A stretch of 64,000 nucleotides of DNA from Fuerstiella sp. (GCA_029245955.1 JAQWOH010000076.1:1-64000), one strand, 5' to 3'; numbered from the stretch's first letter, positions 16,386 to 25,944 are shown. Made by a program: numbers and translations. Notes: generated by a model from the sequence alone, not told the origin.

Positions 16386-18307
16386 ACCATGCCTCTGATC
16401 CTGCGATGTCTGATGCCACCACAATAGCGGCGACGCCAGGAAGATTACGGAACCGTGTCTGTGAACCGGGTGACCTGATTCCGCACATCCGCCATCTGTC
16501 GCGCACCCTGTGCTCCTGCCGTGATTCCGAATTGGAATGCGAAGCTGAGAGTCTGCGGCGTGAACATTCAGTGGGTGCCGACCATAACGCCCCCGAACTG
16601 CTTGTCGCCGGAATTGCGCTTGCGACCGAGGCGCTGCGGCGCAGTCACAGCATTGAACTGTACGATGTTCAGTTACTGGCGGTGATTCAGTTGGCCCGTG
16701 GCCATATCGCTCAGATGCAGACTGGAGAAGGCAAGACATTTGTTGCCATCACGACGGCCGCACACCTGGCACTGGCTGGACGCGGTGTCCACGTAATGAC
16801 CCCCAACTCCTACCTCGCAAAACGCGATGCTGCGACTGCCGAAACATGCCTGGCCAGTCTGGGTATGACGGTGGGGTTGACGCCTGAACAGGGGCAGCCC
16901 AGCGAGAAGCGTCTCGCCTATGACTGCGACGTGACATACGGAACCGGTCACGAGTTCGGATTTGACTATCTGCGAGACCAGATGACGCTGCGAGCGGACG
17001 CGCGTCGACCGTTAGGCGAACGCCTGTTGCGTGATCTCAGTTCCGGTGGCAGGCAGGAACGACTGACGATGCAGCGGGGCCTTCTGTACGGAATCGTCGA
17101 TGAAGCAGACAGCGTTCTGCTGGACGATGCAGGCTCGCCGCTGGTTCTCAGCCTGGCGGCCGAAGGAGAAGCACCGGACCTGGAAGCTCATCTGGCGGCT
17201 CGGGAGGTGGCAAGAATACTGGCAGAGGACGTTCATTATCGCTGGGACATATCGACCGGACACATCGGACTTACAAAGGAAGGCCGGAATCGATGCTATG
17301 ACGATGATATTGCCATTCCGGCTTCGGTGTTGCTCAGACCCTGGACGACCTATGTCGAACAGGCGCTGCGAGCACTTCATGTTTTTCGTCGAAACGTGCA
17401 CTACGTCATTGCCGACGACGAGGTCCGGATCGTCGATGAAACGACCGGCAGAATCCTGGAAGACCGGTCGTGGCAGGATGGACTGCATCAGGCCATCGAA
17501 GCCCTCGAAGGTCTGATCGTGACACCTGAAAAAGAGTCGCTTGCACAAATCACTCGACAACGATTTTTCAGGCAGTACCAGAGCCTTTGCGGGATGACGG
17601 GCACCACGACCGGATGTGAACTTGAGTTTCAGCATGTCTATCGCTGCAGAGTCGCAGAGATCCCGCAGAATCGTCCTTCTGTCCGACGGATCCTTCCCCG
17701 TCGATTCTTTGCAACTCCAAAGGCCAAACACAAGGCGATTGTCGAGGACATTGCCCGTCTTCATACCACCCGGCAGCCCGTGCTGGTCGGAACCCAGTCA
17801 ATTTCAGACAGCGACATTATCGGTGAAATGCTGAGCGAGCAGGGGCTGTCGTTTCAGTTGCTGAACGGGCTGCAGAACGCCGAAGAAGCAGAGGTTGTAG
17901 CTCACGCCGGTCAACCGGGAGCGATTACAATCGCCACGAATCTGGCAGGTCGTGGTACAGACATCAAAGTTCCGCAGGACGCGATAGCTCTGGGTGGGCT
18001 GCACGTAATCGTCGCTGAATGTCAATTGTCCGGTCGCATGGACCGGCAACTGATCGGGCGATGTGGTCGACAGGGAGAGCCCGGTTCCGCTCAGACATTC
18101 GTGTCGGCGGAAGACACTCTGCTGAAACGTTTCGGGAAATGGCTGGGTGATTCGATACGCCGTGATGCCGGTGCCAATCGTGAAACCAAAGGAGACTTTT
18201 CGAAACCTCTTCAACGCATGCAGCAGGCCGCCGAAAAACAACATCGCCTGCGGCGGGCGGAATTGCTGCGTCAGGACACTGCTCGCGACACGCTGTTCGG
18301 ACTGTGA
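16382..18307 (+). CDS. Short SecA-like translocase ATPase
   Basis: The 641-residue protein has the full SecA DEAD motor. Walker A is MQTGEGKTF (about 112-120), then TPNSYLAKRDA, YGTGHEFGFDYLRDQM, VDEADSVLLDD (about 238-248), GMTGTTT, IATNLAGRGTDI (about 516-527) and GRCGRQGEPGS. It ends soon after the second motor domain, with a short coiled tail, so most of the helical scaffold/wing and the C-terminal zinc-binding linker of housekeeping SecA (about 850-950 residues) are missing. It is therefore an accessory SecA paralogue. The TTG start overlaps the tolC-like stop; an ATG at 16406 is an alternative. Confidence 0.9.
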   Translation: MNHASDPAMSDATTIAATPGRLRNRVCEPGDLIPHIRHLSRTLCSCRDSELECEAESLRREHSVGADHNAPELLVAGIALATEALRRSHSIELYDVQLLAVIQLARGHIAQMQTGEGKTFVAITTAAHLALAGRGVHVMTPNSYLAKRDAATAETCLASLGMTVGLTPEQGQPSEKRLAYDCDVTYGTGHEFGFDYLRDQMTLRADARRPLGERLLRDLSSGGRQERLTMQRGLLYGIVDEADSVLLDDAGSPLVLSLAAEGEAPDLEAHLAAREVARILAEDVHYRWDISTGHIGLTKEGRNRCYDDDIAIPASVLLRPWTTYVEQALRALHVFRRNVHYVIADDEVRIVDETTGRILEDRSWQDGLHQAIEALEGLIVTPEKESLAQITRQRFFRQYQSLCGMTGTTTGCELEFQHVYRCRVAEIPQNRPSVRRILPRRFFATPKAKHKAIVEDIARLHTTRQPVLVGTQSISDSDIIGEMLSEQGLSFQLLNGLQNAEEAEVVAHAGQPGAITIATNLAGRGTDIKVPQDAIALGGLHVIVAECQLSGRMDRQLIGRCGRQGEPGSAQTFVSAEDTLLKRFGKWLGDSIRRDAGANRETKGDFSKPLQRMQQAAEKQHRLRRAELLRQDTARDTLFGL

Positions 18308-18439
18308 CCGAAAGTTCTGACCGCGTCTCAGTACAAAAACAGTTGGCAACTTTCAAATCAGCAAAAACGAGGGCCACCGCAGATAATGCGAGGTCACTCC
18401 CGCGAAATCCCTCTGGATTGGCCGGACGGTATCAACGAT

Positions 18440-18880
18440 TCAAGGTGTGGCCCGTTCGACTTCCGTGACCGTGCACACGAATTCCAGTCGAGCGGTGACC
18501 TTCCCGCCGACGCAGACTCGCCCCTTCAGATAAAAAGCGTTCGCCAGCCGCTCCTTCAGCTCAACTTCCAGCTTAATCGTCTCTCCGGGACGGATCAAAC
18601 GCCGAAACTGGGTGTTGTTCTGGCGAGTGACGACCGGCACCTGGGCATCATCAACCGTGAGCTGTTTCGCAATCAACACAGCACCAGCCTGAAAACAGGC
18701 TTCGCACTGCAGCACCCCCGGGAAGACCGGAAAGTCGGGATAGTGCCCCTGAAAAACGGGCAGATCGGAGGACAGATGCTTGGTCGCCACAATCTTGTCC
18801 TCGGAAATCTCCGTGACCTTATCCAGCCAGAGGAACGGCGGCCGATGAGGAATGCACGCTTGTATTTCGTCGACGTTCAT
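18440..18880 (-). CDS. 3-hydroxyacyl-ACP dehydratase, FabZ-like
   Basis: The 146-residue hot-dog-fold protein begins MNVDEIQACIPHRPPFLWLD, the usual FabZ opening, and carries GHYPDFPVFPGVLQCEACFQ, with catalytic His46 and Glu60. FabZ removes water from 3-hydroxyacyl-ACP in fatty acid elongation. The ATG at 18880 fits the family start; the longer frame from 18946 adds unrelated residues. It stands alone, away from other fab genes, so it could instead serve a specialised acyl pathway. Confidence 0.88.
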   Translation of the reverse strand: MNVDEIQACIPHRPPFLWLDKVTEISEDKIVATKHLSSDLPVFQGHYPDFPVFPGVLQCEACFQAGAVLIAKQLTVDDAQVPVVTRQNNTQFRRLIRPGETIKLEVELKERLANAFYLKGRVCVGGKVTARLEFVCTVTEVERATP

Positions 18881-19012
18881 ATTCTGCTGTTCGGCATCAC
18901 AATAGTAAGACGTGAAAGACCACACCTGCCCCCAGCGTGGATACACTACTCCGGCACAGTATGCCGCCGCGAACCCGCCAGCGCGTGACCGGGGGGAAAA
19001 CTCGATAAAATA

Positions 19013-20353
19013 TTACAGTTCGATCTTGAGCTCTTCGATCTTGCGATACAGGCTGGAAAGCCCCAGCTTCAGACGTTTGGCTGCCTCTTTCTTGTCCGGA
19101 CACTGTTTCAAGACTCGCGTAATGTGCAGCCGCTCGTAATGTCGCAGGGCCGAACGAAGGTCGTCCGTGTCCGGCAGACTGGTCCCGAGTCCCAGCAAAT
19201 CAGGCGGCAGATCCGAGGGTTGAATCTCGTCGCCTTCACACATCATGACAGCTCGTTCAATCGCATTGTCGAGTTGTCGGACGTTGCCCTTCCAGTGTGC
19301 TGCCATCAGAGTCCGAATGGTTTCGCTGGAAGCTCCAGTGACACGTTTGCCCATCGCTTCAGAGTGTCGCGTCATGAAGTACTCAACCAGTTCCGGAATA
19401 TCATCCAGTCTTTCCCGCAACGGCGGAATGCGAATTTTGACACCGTCAAGACGGTAGAACAGATCCTCCTGAAAATTCTCGTCGGTTACTTCTCGCATCA
19501 GGTCACGCGAGGTCGCGGCAATGATTCGAGCCGTCACGTTCACCGTTTCTGACGCACCGGCCGGAGTGATTTCCTGATATTCAATGGCACGCAGGAGCTC
19601 CGACTGCGTACCCAGCGGAAGCTGGGCGATTTCGTCAAGGAAAACGGTCCCTGTGCCGGCGGTTCGGAACAGGCCCGGTTGACCACCTTCGATCCCAAAC
19701 AACTGGGCTTCCAGCAGTTCCACAGGACGCGTACCACAGTTCACCGCCAGGAACTTTTCTTCTTTGTTAGGACCGGCCGTATGAATTTCACGAGCAAACA
19801 ATTCCTTGCCAGTTCCCGTTTCACCAACCAGCAACACGTTAGAATTGGTGGCAGCGACTTTGCGAATCGTATTCAGGGTGTCTTGCAGCACGCGGCTGCT
19901 GCCCATGATCTGATCGAATCCGGCACGGCGGTCCAGGTCCTTCCGTAGTCGTTGATTTTCCAGATAGAGATCCTGGAACTGAAACAGCCGCTTCAGCCGG
20001 TTGACCAGTTCGTCAAAGATGACGGGTTTCACCAGGTAATCAAAAGCACCCGCCGTAAATGCCCCAACGGCATTTTCGACTGTGGCATATGCTGAGATAA
20101 TCAGCACGAACATACCCGGATTCAACCGGTGCAGGCGTCGCATCAACTGCACACCGTCGCCATCAGGCAGCTGTACATCACAGATCCCCACGTCGAAGTC
20201 CTTCTCACGAACGAGTTTAAGGGCATCTGCCGCATTGGCGGCAGATGCCACATCGAACCCTTCGCCGGACAAAAATTCTGTCAGCGTCTCACGAATGATG
20301 TCTTCGTCTTCGACGATCAGAATGGATTTACTCAGAAAGGATGGGTCCGGCAC
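19013..20353 (-). CDS. NtrC-type response regulator without GAFTGA loop
   Basis: The 446-residue regulator has an N-terminal receiver domain (ILIVEDED; phosphoacceptor Asp59 in GICDVQLPDGDG; Lys109 in LVKP), a central AAA+ domain (Walker A GETGTGKE at 177-184, Walker B VFLDE at 237-241) and a C-terminal Fis-type helix-turn-helix (KKEAAKRLKLGLSSLYRKIEEL). Sigma-54 activators carry GAFTGA after the ELFGHE motif. Here the sequence goes from QLFGIEGG directly to QPGLFRTAGTGTVFLDE, so the sigma-54-contacting loop is missing. No histidine kinase gene is adjacent. Confidence 0.92.
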   Translation of the reverse strand: MPDPSFLSKSILIVEDEDIIRETLTEFLSGEGFDVASAANAADALKLVREKDFDVGICDVQLPDGDGVQLMRRLHRLNPGMFVLIISAYATVENAVGAFTAGAFDYLVKPVIFDELVNRLKRLFQFQDLYLENQRLRKDLDRRAGFDQIMGSSRVLQDTLNTIRKVAATNSNVLLVGETGTGKELFAREIHTAGPNKEEKFLAVNCGTRPVELLEAQLFGIEGGQPGLFRTAGTGTVFLDEIAQLPLGTQSELLRAIEYQEITPAGASETVNVTARIIAATSRDLMREVTDENFQEDLFYRLDGVKIRIPPLRERLDDIPELVEYFMTRHSEAMGKRVTGASSETIRTLMAAHWKGNVRQLDNAIERAVMMCEGDEIQPSDLPPDLLGLGTSLPDTDDLRSALRHYERLHITRVLKQCPDKKEAAKRLKLGLSSLYRKIEELKIEL

Positions 20354-20910
20354 TCTTCGACCTCACAGATCAGACGATTGGCTCGTCTTCAAAACGTTAA
20401 CGTAAATGGCAGTCTCACAATCAGGAACGTCCCGTTCTCTGACCGTTGTCGAAATGAGATAATCGCAATCCGCCATTGCGGATGCAAACCGGCAGCATCG
20501 GAATCCCTGCAGAAGTGCAAACTCATTCGTCTGACCCACAATTTAGTGCGTCATGCAGTCCCAAAGTCCCTGTGTCCCGAACTTTAGGGGCAATTTCATA
20601 GTGCCTCTCAGTGCGGTCTGCTCGGCCACGAGTCTGTCAAGCGAAGACTTCACAGGCCCCGCAGCCCGCGTGGCCCTGCACAGCGAGACCGGAGATCAGC
20701 AGACGTGACCGGTTCTGAGCGGGAAAATCTGCACTGATGCAACAGAAAATCCAACTGCTATCGGCCGGCATCAGTTCCAGTTGCTGCAGCGTCAGTTCCC
20801 GAACAAGAGACACTGCGGTCCGGGCCCTATTCACGTCTGACATTTCTCGGTCGCAACGTAAAATATTTTGGAAGCGTCGACGCAGCTGTGCGTTGAACGC
20901 GCGATTCGTG
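20354..20910. other. Intergenic between divergent regulator and SCO-DUF420 genes
   Basis: 557 bp with no believable gene. Open frames on both strands have unlikely composition. The SCO frame itself is open from 20737, but the residues before 20911 look non-coding. Confidence 0.5.
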
Positions 20911-22359
20911 ATGTCCGGACAAAGCACAATGGCAAGACGAGGGATTTCTAACTTAAGCCTGTTGGTAGGCAGCCTGCTGTGGGCCACCGTCATCGCGAGT
21001 CTTGTGGCTGTTTCGCAGAACGACAACGACAGTGCAAAGCAATCGGCCAGCAGGTCCGGCGATGCTGTCCCTGCCATCAATGGTTCAGAATCAGCGCCCA
21101 TCAAACCGGGTGAACAGCGTTCCTCTGTTCGAATCAGTTTTCCCGCTAAGCCCCTGCCCGACTTCAATCTCCAGGAATGCCTGGGCGACAAACTGGGACT
21201 GACGGGCTTGAAGGGCAAACGCTGGGTTGCCAGTTTCGTGTTCACGCGATGTACCAGCACGTGTCCCATGATCACCAGAGCCGTGATGGGCCTGCACAAC
21301 GACAAGCGTGTGATGGAAAACGCTGCCGACGTGAAATTCGTCAGTTTTACGGTGGATCCGAAATTCGACACCGTGGAGATCCTGAAGACGTATTCCGAAA
21401 TCTGGAGTCCGGATCGGGAAAGATGGAAATTCCTGACGGGCAGTCAGCAGCAGATTTACGAGTTGATCGTGAAAGGATTCGGACTGTACGTGAAAGAGAA
21501 TCTGGGCGACACACGTCGGCCGGGGTTTGAGGTGGCTCATTCCAATCGAGTAGTGCTGGTCAACGAAGACGGCATTCCCGTGGGCACGTTTCTGGGTACG
21601 CGCGAAGAGGACATGGTGAAGCTTCGTCGAATCCTGACCGGCCACGACGAATTCCCGCCGCCCGGGTCAACGTCAGGGTTGAGTTTTTCCACGTCCGACG
21701 GCAATCCTCTGCAACTTCAATTTGAAGTGCAGCCTGCCAACACGGACGAATCTGAACTGCGAAAAAAGACAAGTTTAAACGAAGAACCGATCGGTGGAAG
21801 CACTGTGCCGGCCATTGATAAAAACGACACCGGAAATGATTCAACATCTGCGACAGCGGTTTCCGCAGCGATGCACAATGCCACGATCGACGGAAAATTG
21901 CCGTCATGGGCAAAGCAACTGCCACCGATCAACGCCTGCCTGAACACGCTGGCCGCGATCCTGCTGATCTGCGGACTGATTGCGATCAGAAACAAGAAAG
22001 AACGGATGCACCGAAATTTCATGGTCTCGGCGTTTCTGACGTCCGCCGTATTCCTTGTTTGCTATCTGACATATCACTATGCACTGGGCAAATACACGGG
22101 TGAACACGGCAAACGATTTCCCGGACAGGGAATTGCCGCCGTGGTATATCAGTTGATCCTCTGGCCGCACATTGTGCTGGCGGCGTGTGTGCCGGTGCTG
22201 GCAATTCGCGTGTTTCAACACGCCTTCGCGGACCGTCGAGCAGCCCACCGAAAACTCGCGAAGGTCACGTTTCCGATCTGGATGTTCGTGTCGGTCACGG
22301 GCGTCCTCATTTACGGAATGCTGTACCACTGGCCAGAGGCCGCTGCAGTCAGCCGTTAA
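20911..22359 (+). CDS. SCO1/SenC-DUF420 fusion protein
   Basis: An N-terminal membrane anchor (LSLLVGSLLWATVIASLVAV) leads into a thioredoxin-like SCO domain with the copper motif CTSTCP (residues about 113-118) and the copper-ligand histidine in EVAHSNRVVLV. After a linker, a DUF420 domain with four or more helices begins near LPPINACLN and carries MHRNFMVSAFLTSAVF, TYHYALGKY and YHWP. SCO proteins insert copper into cytochrome oxidase subunit II, and DUF420 proteins are found in oxidase assembly loci. No oxidase subunit genes are adjacent. Start: ATG 20911 or 20929. Confidence 0.9.
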   Translation: MSGQSTMARRGISNLSLLVGSLLWATVIASLVAVSQNDNDSAKQSASRSGDAVPAINGSESAPIKPGEQRSSVRISFPAKPLPDFNLQECLGDKLGLTGLKGKRWVASFVFTRCTSTCPMITRAVMGLHNDKRVMENAADVKFVSFTVDPKFDTVEILKTYSEIWSPDRERWKFLTGSQQQIYELIVKGFGLYVKENLGDTRRPGFEVAHSNRVVLVNEDGIPVGTFLGTREEDMVKLRRILTGHDEFPPPGSTSGLSFSTSDGNPLQLQFEVQPANTDESELRKKTSLNEEPIGGSTVPAIDKNDTGNDSTSATAVSAAMHNATIDGKLPSWAKQLPPINACLNTLAAILLICGLIAIRNKKERMHRNFMVSAFLTSAVFLVCYLTYHYALGKYTGEHGKRFPGQGIAAVVYQLILWPHIVLAACVPVLAIRVFQHAFADRRAAHRKLAKVTFPIWMFVSVTGVLIYGMLYHWPEAAAVSR

Positions 22360-22391
22360 CGCCAGGCACGCTGTGATCCTGCCAGTAAATG

Positions 22392-23576
22392 TCAGGTTTG
22401 TCCACGAGCGGGATTTTTCCACACGAAGATGTTTTCTTCGCGAATCCGGAGATAACTGTCATAGCGGCGCAGATCGATCAAGTCGGCGGCCACCGCGTCC
22501 TTGACTCCACAGTTCTCTTCGTGTGTATGGCTGCAGTCCGGGAATCGGCAATAGGAAATGAACGGACGGAACTCAATGAAGTAGCCGTCCACTTCTTCCA
22601 GTGTGACATCCCAGAGCTCAAACTGTCGAATTCCGGGCGTATCGGCCACCCAGCCGCCATCCTTCAGCGGCAGCAGGCGAGCACGGCGGGTTGTGTGCCG
22701 CCCCTTCGTATTGCTGTGACTGACATCGGAAGTATCCAGATCCAGTTGAGAATCAACGAAATTCAGCAGCGACGACTTGCCGACTCCACTTTGCCCACTG
22801 ACAGCCGTCTGTCTGTTTTGCAGATACCTTCTGAGCTGCTCGATTCCGCGACCGTCGACGGCACTGGTCAGGATGACCGGGTACCCAATCCGACCGTACA
22901 CGGCCGCAATCTGTTCCAGATAAGGGACGTCCAGCAGGTCCGCCTTATTGATGCACACGATGGCATCAACCTGATGACGTTCAGCCATGACCAAATATCG
23001 ATCGATCAGGTTTGGCTTCAGGTCCGGGTCGGCGGCCGAAGCCACGATCAGTATCTGATCAATGTTGGCCACCAGAATGTGCTCGCGGCCCTGACTGTTG
23101 CGTGAGATCACTCCATGCCTCGCCTCGACACGCTCAACAACGCCCTGATAGTCGTCGCCGGCCGGCCGAAACAGCACTCGGTCACCGGTCACGACAACGC
23201 TGCGGCTGTCTCGAGCAAGCGTTCTCAATACGCCGCGAATCGTGCATTCATAGCGTCTGCCGTCCTGCAATGCCTGGACCTGGCAGTTGAGTCCGATAAA
23301 GCTGGTAACACGTCCTTCCAGACATCCTTCCAGGTCAATTGATCGCAACAGCTGCTCACCGTCCGATTCCACACCAACCACGGTGCGACGTCGACTGATC
23401 GTTCCTTTCCCGCTGAGACGCTCGCCGCTTTCGGTATCTTCCGCAGCCACTTCGTCGCTCAAGAGCTCATGCGTGAGATTCTGATCCCGGGTGCGGGTCT
23501 GTTTGTTGCGGCGAAGATCAACGCGAACTTTGTTACCGCGTCCACTCCTTCTTTTTCCTCCGCCTCGTCTTGCCAT
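22392..23576 (-). CDS. rsgA: Ribosome small subunit-dependent GTPase A
   Basis: RsgA helps the 30S subunit mature late in assembly. The 394-residue protein shows a basic N-terminal tail (MARRGGGKRRSGRGNK), an OB-fold region, and the circularly permuted GTPase order: G4 CINKADL, then G1 GQSGVGKSSLLN, then G3 DTPGIRQF. The C-terminal zinc motif CRFPDCSHTHEENC is complete. The N-terminal 65 residues are longer than usual and rich in charge. It converges on the SCO gene, 32 bases apart. Confidence 0.95.
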   Translation of the reverse strand: MARRGGGKRRSGRGNKVRVDLRRNKQTRTRDQNLTHELLSDEVAAEDTESGERLSGKGTISRRRTVVGVESDGEQLLRSIDLEGCLEGRVTSFIGLNCQVQALQDGRRYECTIRGVLRTLARDSRSVVVTGDRVLFRPAGDDYQGVVERVEARHGVISRNSQGREHILVANIDQILIVASAADPDLKPNLIDRYLVMAERHQVDAIVCINKADLLDVPYLEQIAAVYGRIGYPVILTSAVDGRGIEQLRRYLQNRQTAVSGQSGVGKSSLLNFVDSQLDLDTSDVSHSNTKGRHTTRRARLLPLKDGGWVADTPGIRQFELWDVTLEEVDGYFIEFRPFISYCRFPDCSHTHEENCGVKDAVAADLIDLRRYDSYLRIREENIFVWKNPARGQT

Positions 23577-23730
23577 TGGTCCAGTCAGCCGTCAGGCTAG
23601 GTTTCTGTGGGATGTTGATTCAGCGGGACCGGCGTACCTGACGCGCCCCGGGAAAATAGTGTTCGGTTTTCCAGAGAAGTCTCTGTTGAAGAAAACTGCA
23701 GGCCTCGATTTTCACACTCGACAGCGTTCG

Positions 23731-25146
23731 CTACGCCAGAACTTCATTGACCACGTGGCCGTGTACATCCGTCAGACGAAAATCCCGGCCCGCCAGATGG
23801 AATGTCAGTCGTTCATGATCCAGCCCCAGCAAATGCAGCACCGTCGCCTGCAGATCGTGTACATGGACGGGCGATTCCACTACGTGGAAACCAAAGTCGT
23901 CTGTGGCACCCAGCGTCATTCCCGCCTTGATGCCGCCCCCCGCCAACCACGATGTAAACGCCTGAGGATGATGATCACGGCCAAGTGATCTGCCAAGCGC
24001 CGGGTTGGATTCGACCATCGGCGTACGACCGAATTCACCGCCCCAGATGACCAGCGTTTCGTCCAGGAGTCCGTGTTCCTGCAGGTCCTCAACCAGAGCT
24101 GCGGACGCCTGGTCAGTCGTTCGGCTGTTGTTCCTGACGTTGCCCTCGACGTTACTGTGAGCATCCCAGCCGCTGTGATAGATATTGATAAAGCGGACGC
24201 CGCGTTCCACCATCCTGCGGGCCAGCAGGCACGCCCGCGCAAACGAAGGCTTGTCAGGTTCACAGCCAAACAGGTCCAGCGTCGCTTTTGATTCGCTTTT
24301 CAAATCCATCAGTTCCGGCGCAGAAACCTGCAGCCGAGCTGCCATTTCAAACGAGGCGATGCGTGTTGCGATCTCAGGGTCATTGACAACAGCAAGACGC
24401 TTTCGGTTCAGGTCATTCACCAGATTATACGTATCGGCCTGAAGCTGGTCCCCGACTCCCGGTGGACTGTTGACGTTCAGGATCGGATCGCCCTGACTGC
24501 GAAACCGAACTCCTGTGTAGACGGTTGACAGGAAACCACTCGACCACAGTGCCGCACCACCGCTCAGACCGCTGCCTGTGCTCATCACGACAAATGCGGG
24601 CAGATCCTGGGTTTCTGAACCCAGGCCGTACAACGCCCAGGAGCCAAGCGATGGTCGTCCTGGCTGCGCAAAACCGGAATTCAGAAATATCTGAGCGGGA
24701 GCATGATTAAACTGATCGGTATGCAGCGATCTGATCAGACAAATGCGGTCTGAGATCTTCGCCAGGTGTGGCATGGCTTCTGAAATTTCAGCCCCGGACT
24801 CTCCGTGTCTGTCAAACTTGAAGCGGGGACCGAGCACAGCCGCATCCGGCTGAATGAAAGCATATCGCTGGTCGCCGATGACTGACCCGGGCAGCGGCTT
24901 ACCCTCCAGCTGCGCCAGCATCGGCTTGGAATCAAACAACTCAAGCTGACTGGGAGCGCCCGCCATAAACAGGTGAATGACGGCTTTGGCTTTGGGTTCG
25001 AAATGAGGTCTGCGCAACGCCAGAGGATCGCGCCGAACCTGGGCCGCAGGTGCAGTCAACTGTGACAGTGCCGTTGCCCCGAGACCGACACCGCACTGAG
25101 ACAGGAACCACCGACGGGCGGTTGAGTTTTGAAGATCTGCTGTCAT
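23731..25146 (-). CDS. DUF1501 protein (Tat-exported sulfatase-like)
   Basis: DUF1501 proteins have an alkaline-phosphatase-like fold and are abundant in planctomycetes, mostly paired with PSCyt1 cytochromes. This 471-residue copy has a Tat-like leader (ARRWFLSQCGVGLGATALS), the KAVIHLFMAGAPSQLELFD opening, WGGEFGRTP, GRDHHPQAFTSW and the closing RDFRLTDVHGHVV. No PSCyt1 gene is next to it. The frame starts at GTG 25152; ATG 25146 is preferred. It is divergent from the Rieske gene, only about 40 bp away. Confidence 0.92.
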   Translation of the reverse strand: MTADLQNSTARRWFLSQCGVGLGATALSQLTAPAAQVRRDPLALRRPHFEPKAKAVIHLFMAGAPSQLELFDSKPMLAQLEGKPLPGSVIGDQRYAFIQPDAAVLGPRFKFDRHGESGAEISEAMPHLAKISDRICLIRSLHTDQFNHAPAQIFLNSGFAQPGRPSLGSWALYGLGSETQDLPAFVVMSTGSGLSGGAALWSSGFLSTVYTGVRFRSQGDPILNVNSPPGVGDQLQADTYNLVNDLNRKRLAVVNDPEIATRIASFEMAARLQVSAPELMDLKSESKATLDLFGCEPDKPSFARACLLARRMVERGVRFINIYHSGWDAHSNVEGNVRNNSRTTDQASAALVEDLQEHGLLDETLVIWGGEFGRTPMVESNPALGRSLGRDHHPQAFTSWLAGGGIKAGMTLGATDDFGFHVVESPVHVHDLQATVLHLLGLDHERLTFHLAGRDFRLTDVHGHVVNEVLA

Positions 25147-25175
25147 ATTCACTATGGTAGCTCATCTGCAAACCG

Positions 25176-25181
25176 TATAAT
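25176..25181 (+). promoter_or_regulatory. Possible -10 box of the Rieske gene
   Basis: A perfect TATAAT lies 5 bases before the ATG at 25187, which would give a leaderless or almost leaderless message. No good -35 hexamer is seen 17 bases upstream, so the call is weak. Confidence 0.3.
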
Positions 25182-25186
25182 ACGGC

Positions 25187-25498
25187 ATGCCCAAAACAAT
25201 TTCCTTGATCTCATGCGATGACATCGCTGCCGGCAGCACTGCCGAAATCGTGGCCGACGGACGTATATTTGCCGTCTACAACGTCGACGGAACATTTCAC
25301 GTGCTGGATGGCATTTGCCCCCACGCCGGTGGTCCACTTGGAAAAGGGATGCTGAACGGCCAGATCGTCACATGTCCGTGGCACGGATGGCAGTTCGATG
25401 TCACAGATGGTAAACACTGTCTGAACGACACTCTGTGTCAGCCGCATTACGACGTCGATATCCATGAGGGCCGGGTTTGCGTTTCGTTGCCGGACTGA
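25187..25498 (+). CDS. Rieske [2Fe-2S] ferredoxin
   Basis: A 103-residue single-domain Rieske protein. The cluster ligands are in CPHAGGPLG (CxH, about 45-53) and CPWHGW (CxxH, about 64-69). The fold is that of ferredoxins serving dioxygenases and nitrite-reductase small subunits. It is soluble: no signal or anchor. No oxygenase partner is adjacent, so its electron acceptor is unknown. Confidence 0.93.
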   Translation: MPKTISLISCDDIAAGSTAEIVADGRIFAVYNVDGTFHVLDGICPHAGGPLGKGMLNGQIVTCPWHGWQFDVTDGKHCLNDTLCQPHYDVDIHEGRVCVSLPD

Positions 25499-25944
25499 TC
25501 GTGAGCAGATCCATGACTCGGCAGTTTCACGGCGCAAACCGCCCTCAGTTGTAAAACACGATTATTGATGCACTGAGTGGCCCTTTTGCCGGGGTTTGCC
25601 ATGCTGCCTCCCGGTACGCAGCCGGGAAAGCCACCTGTCCGGCATGACGGTGTTCTTAAGCTGTCAATACGTGACCGCAGGTCTGCATGATCTGTCCCGT
25701 CGGCGTTGACATTCTGAAGCTCCTGGCTGGGAACTCCGCAGCCCTTCAATCCGGAACGGAATTGCCTCTGTTTCTGCCATACGGTTGAAGATTGCGTCCA
25801 AAGTCGCGATGCTTCGCCAAAATGCGGACTGAACCCACAGAAAAATGGACAGCCTGCTGATGTAGTTTCGGCCACCGGTTTCGACACGTTGTCAGGAACC
25901 GTAGTTGTCGACTAACGGTTTCGATTTTGTAAAGGATTCCTTAG
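25499..25944. other. Intergenic upstream of fae, 446 bp
   Basis: No believable coding frame on either strand. The length before a single-gene unit leaves room for a regulated promoter or leader, but I see no clear hairpin or hexamer set. Confidence 0.4.

Noticed and set aside
25447-25887. 146-codon minus-strand frame overlapping the Rieske gene end
   Set aside because: Composition is not protein-like and it overlaps a certain gene in antisense.
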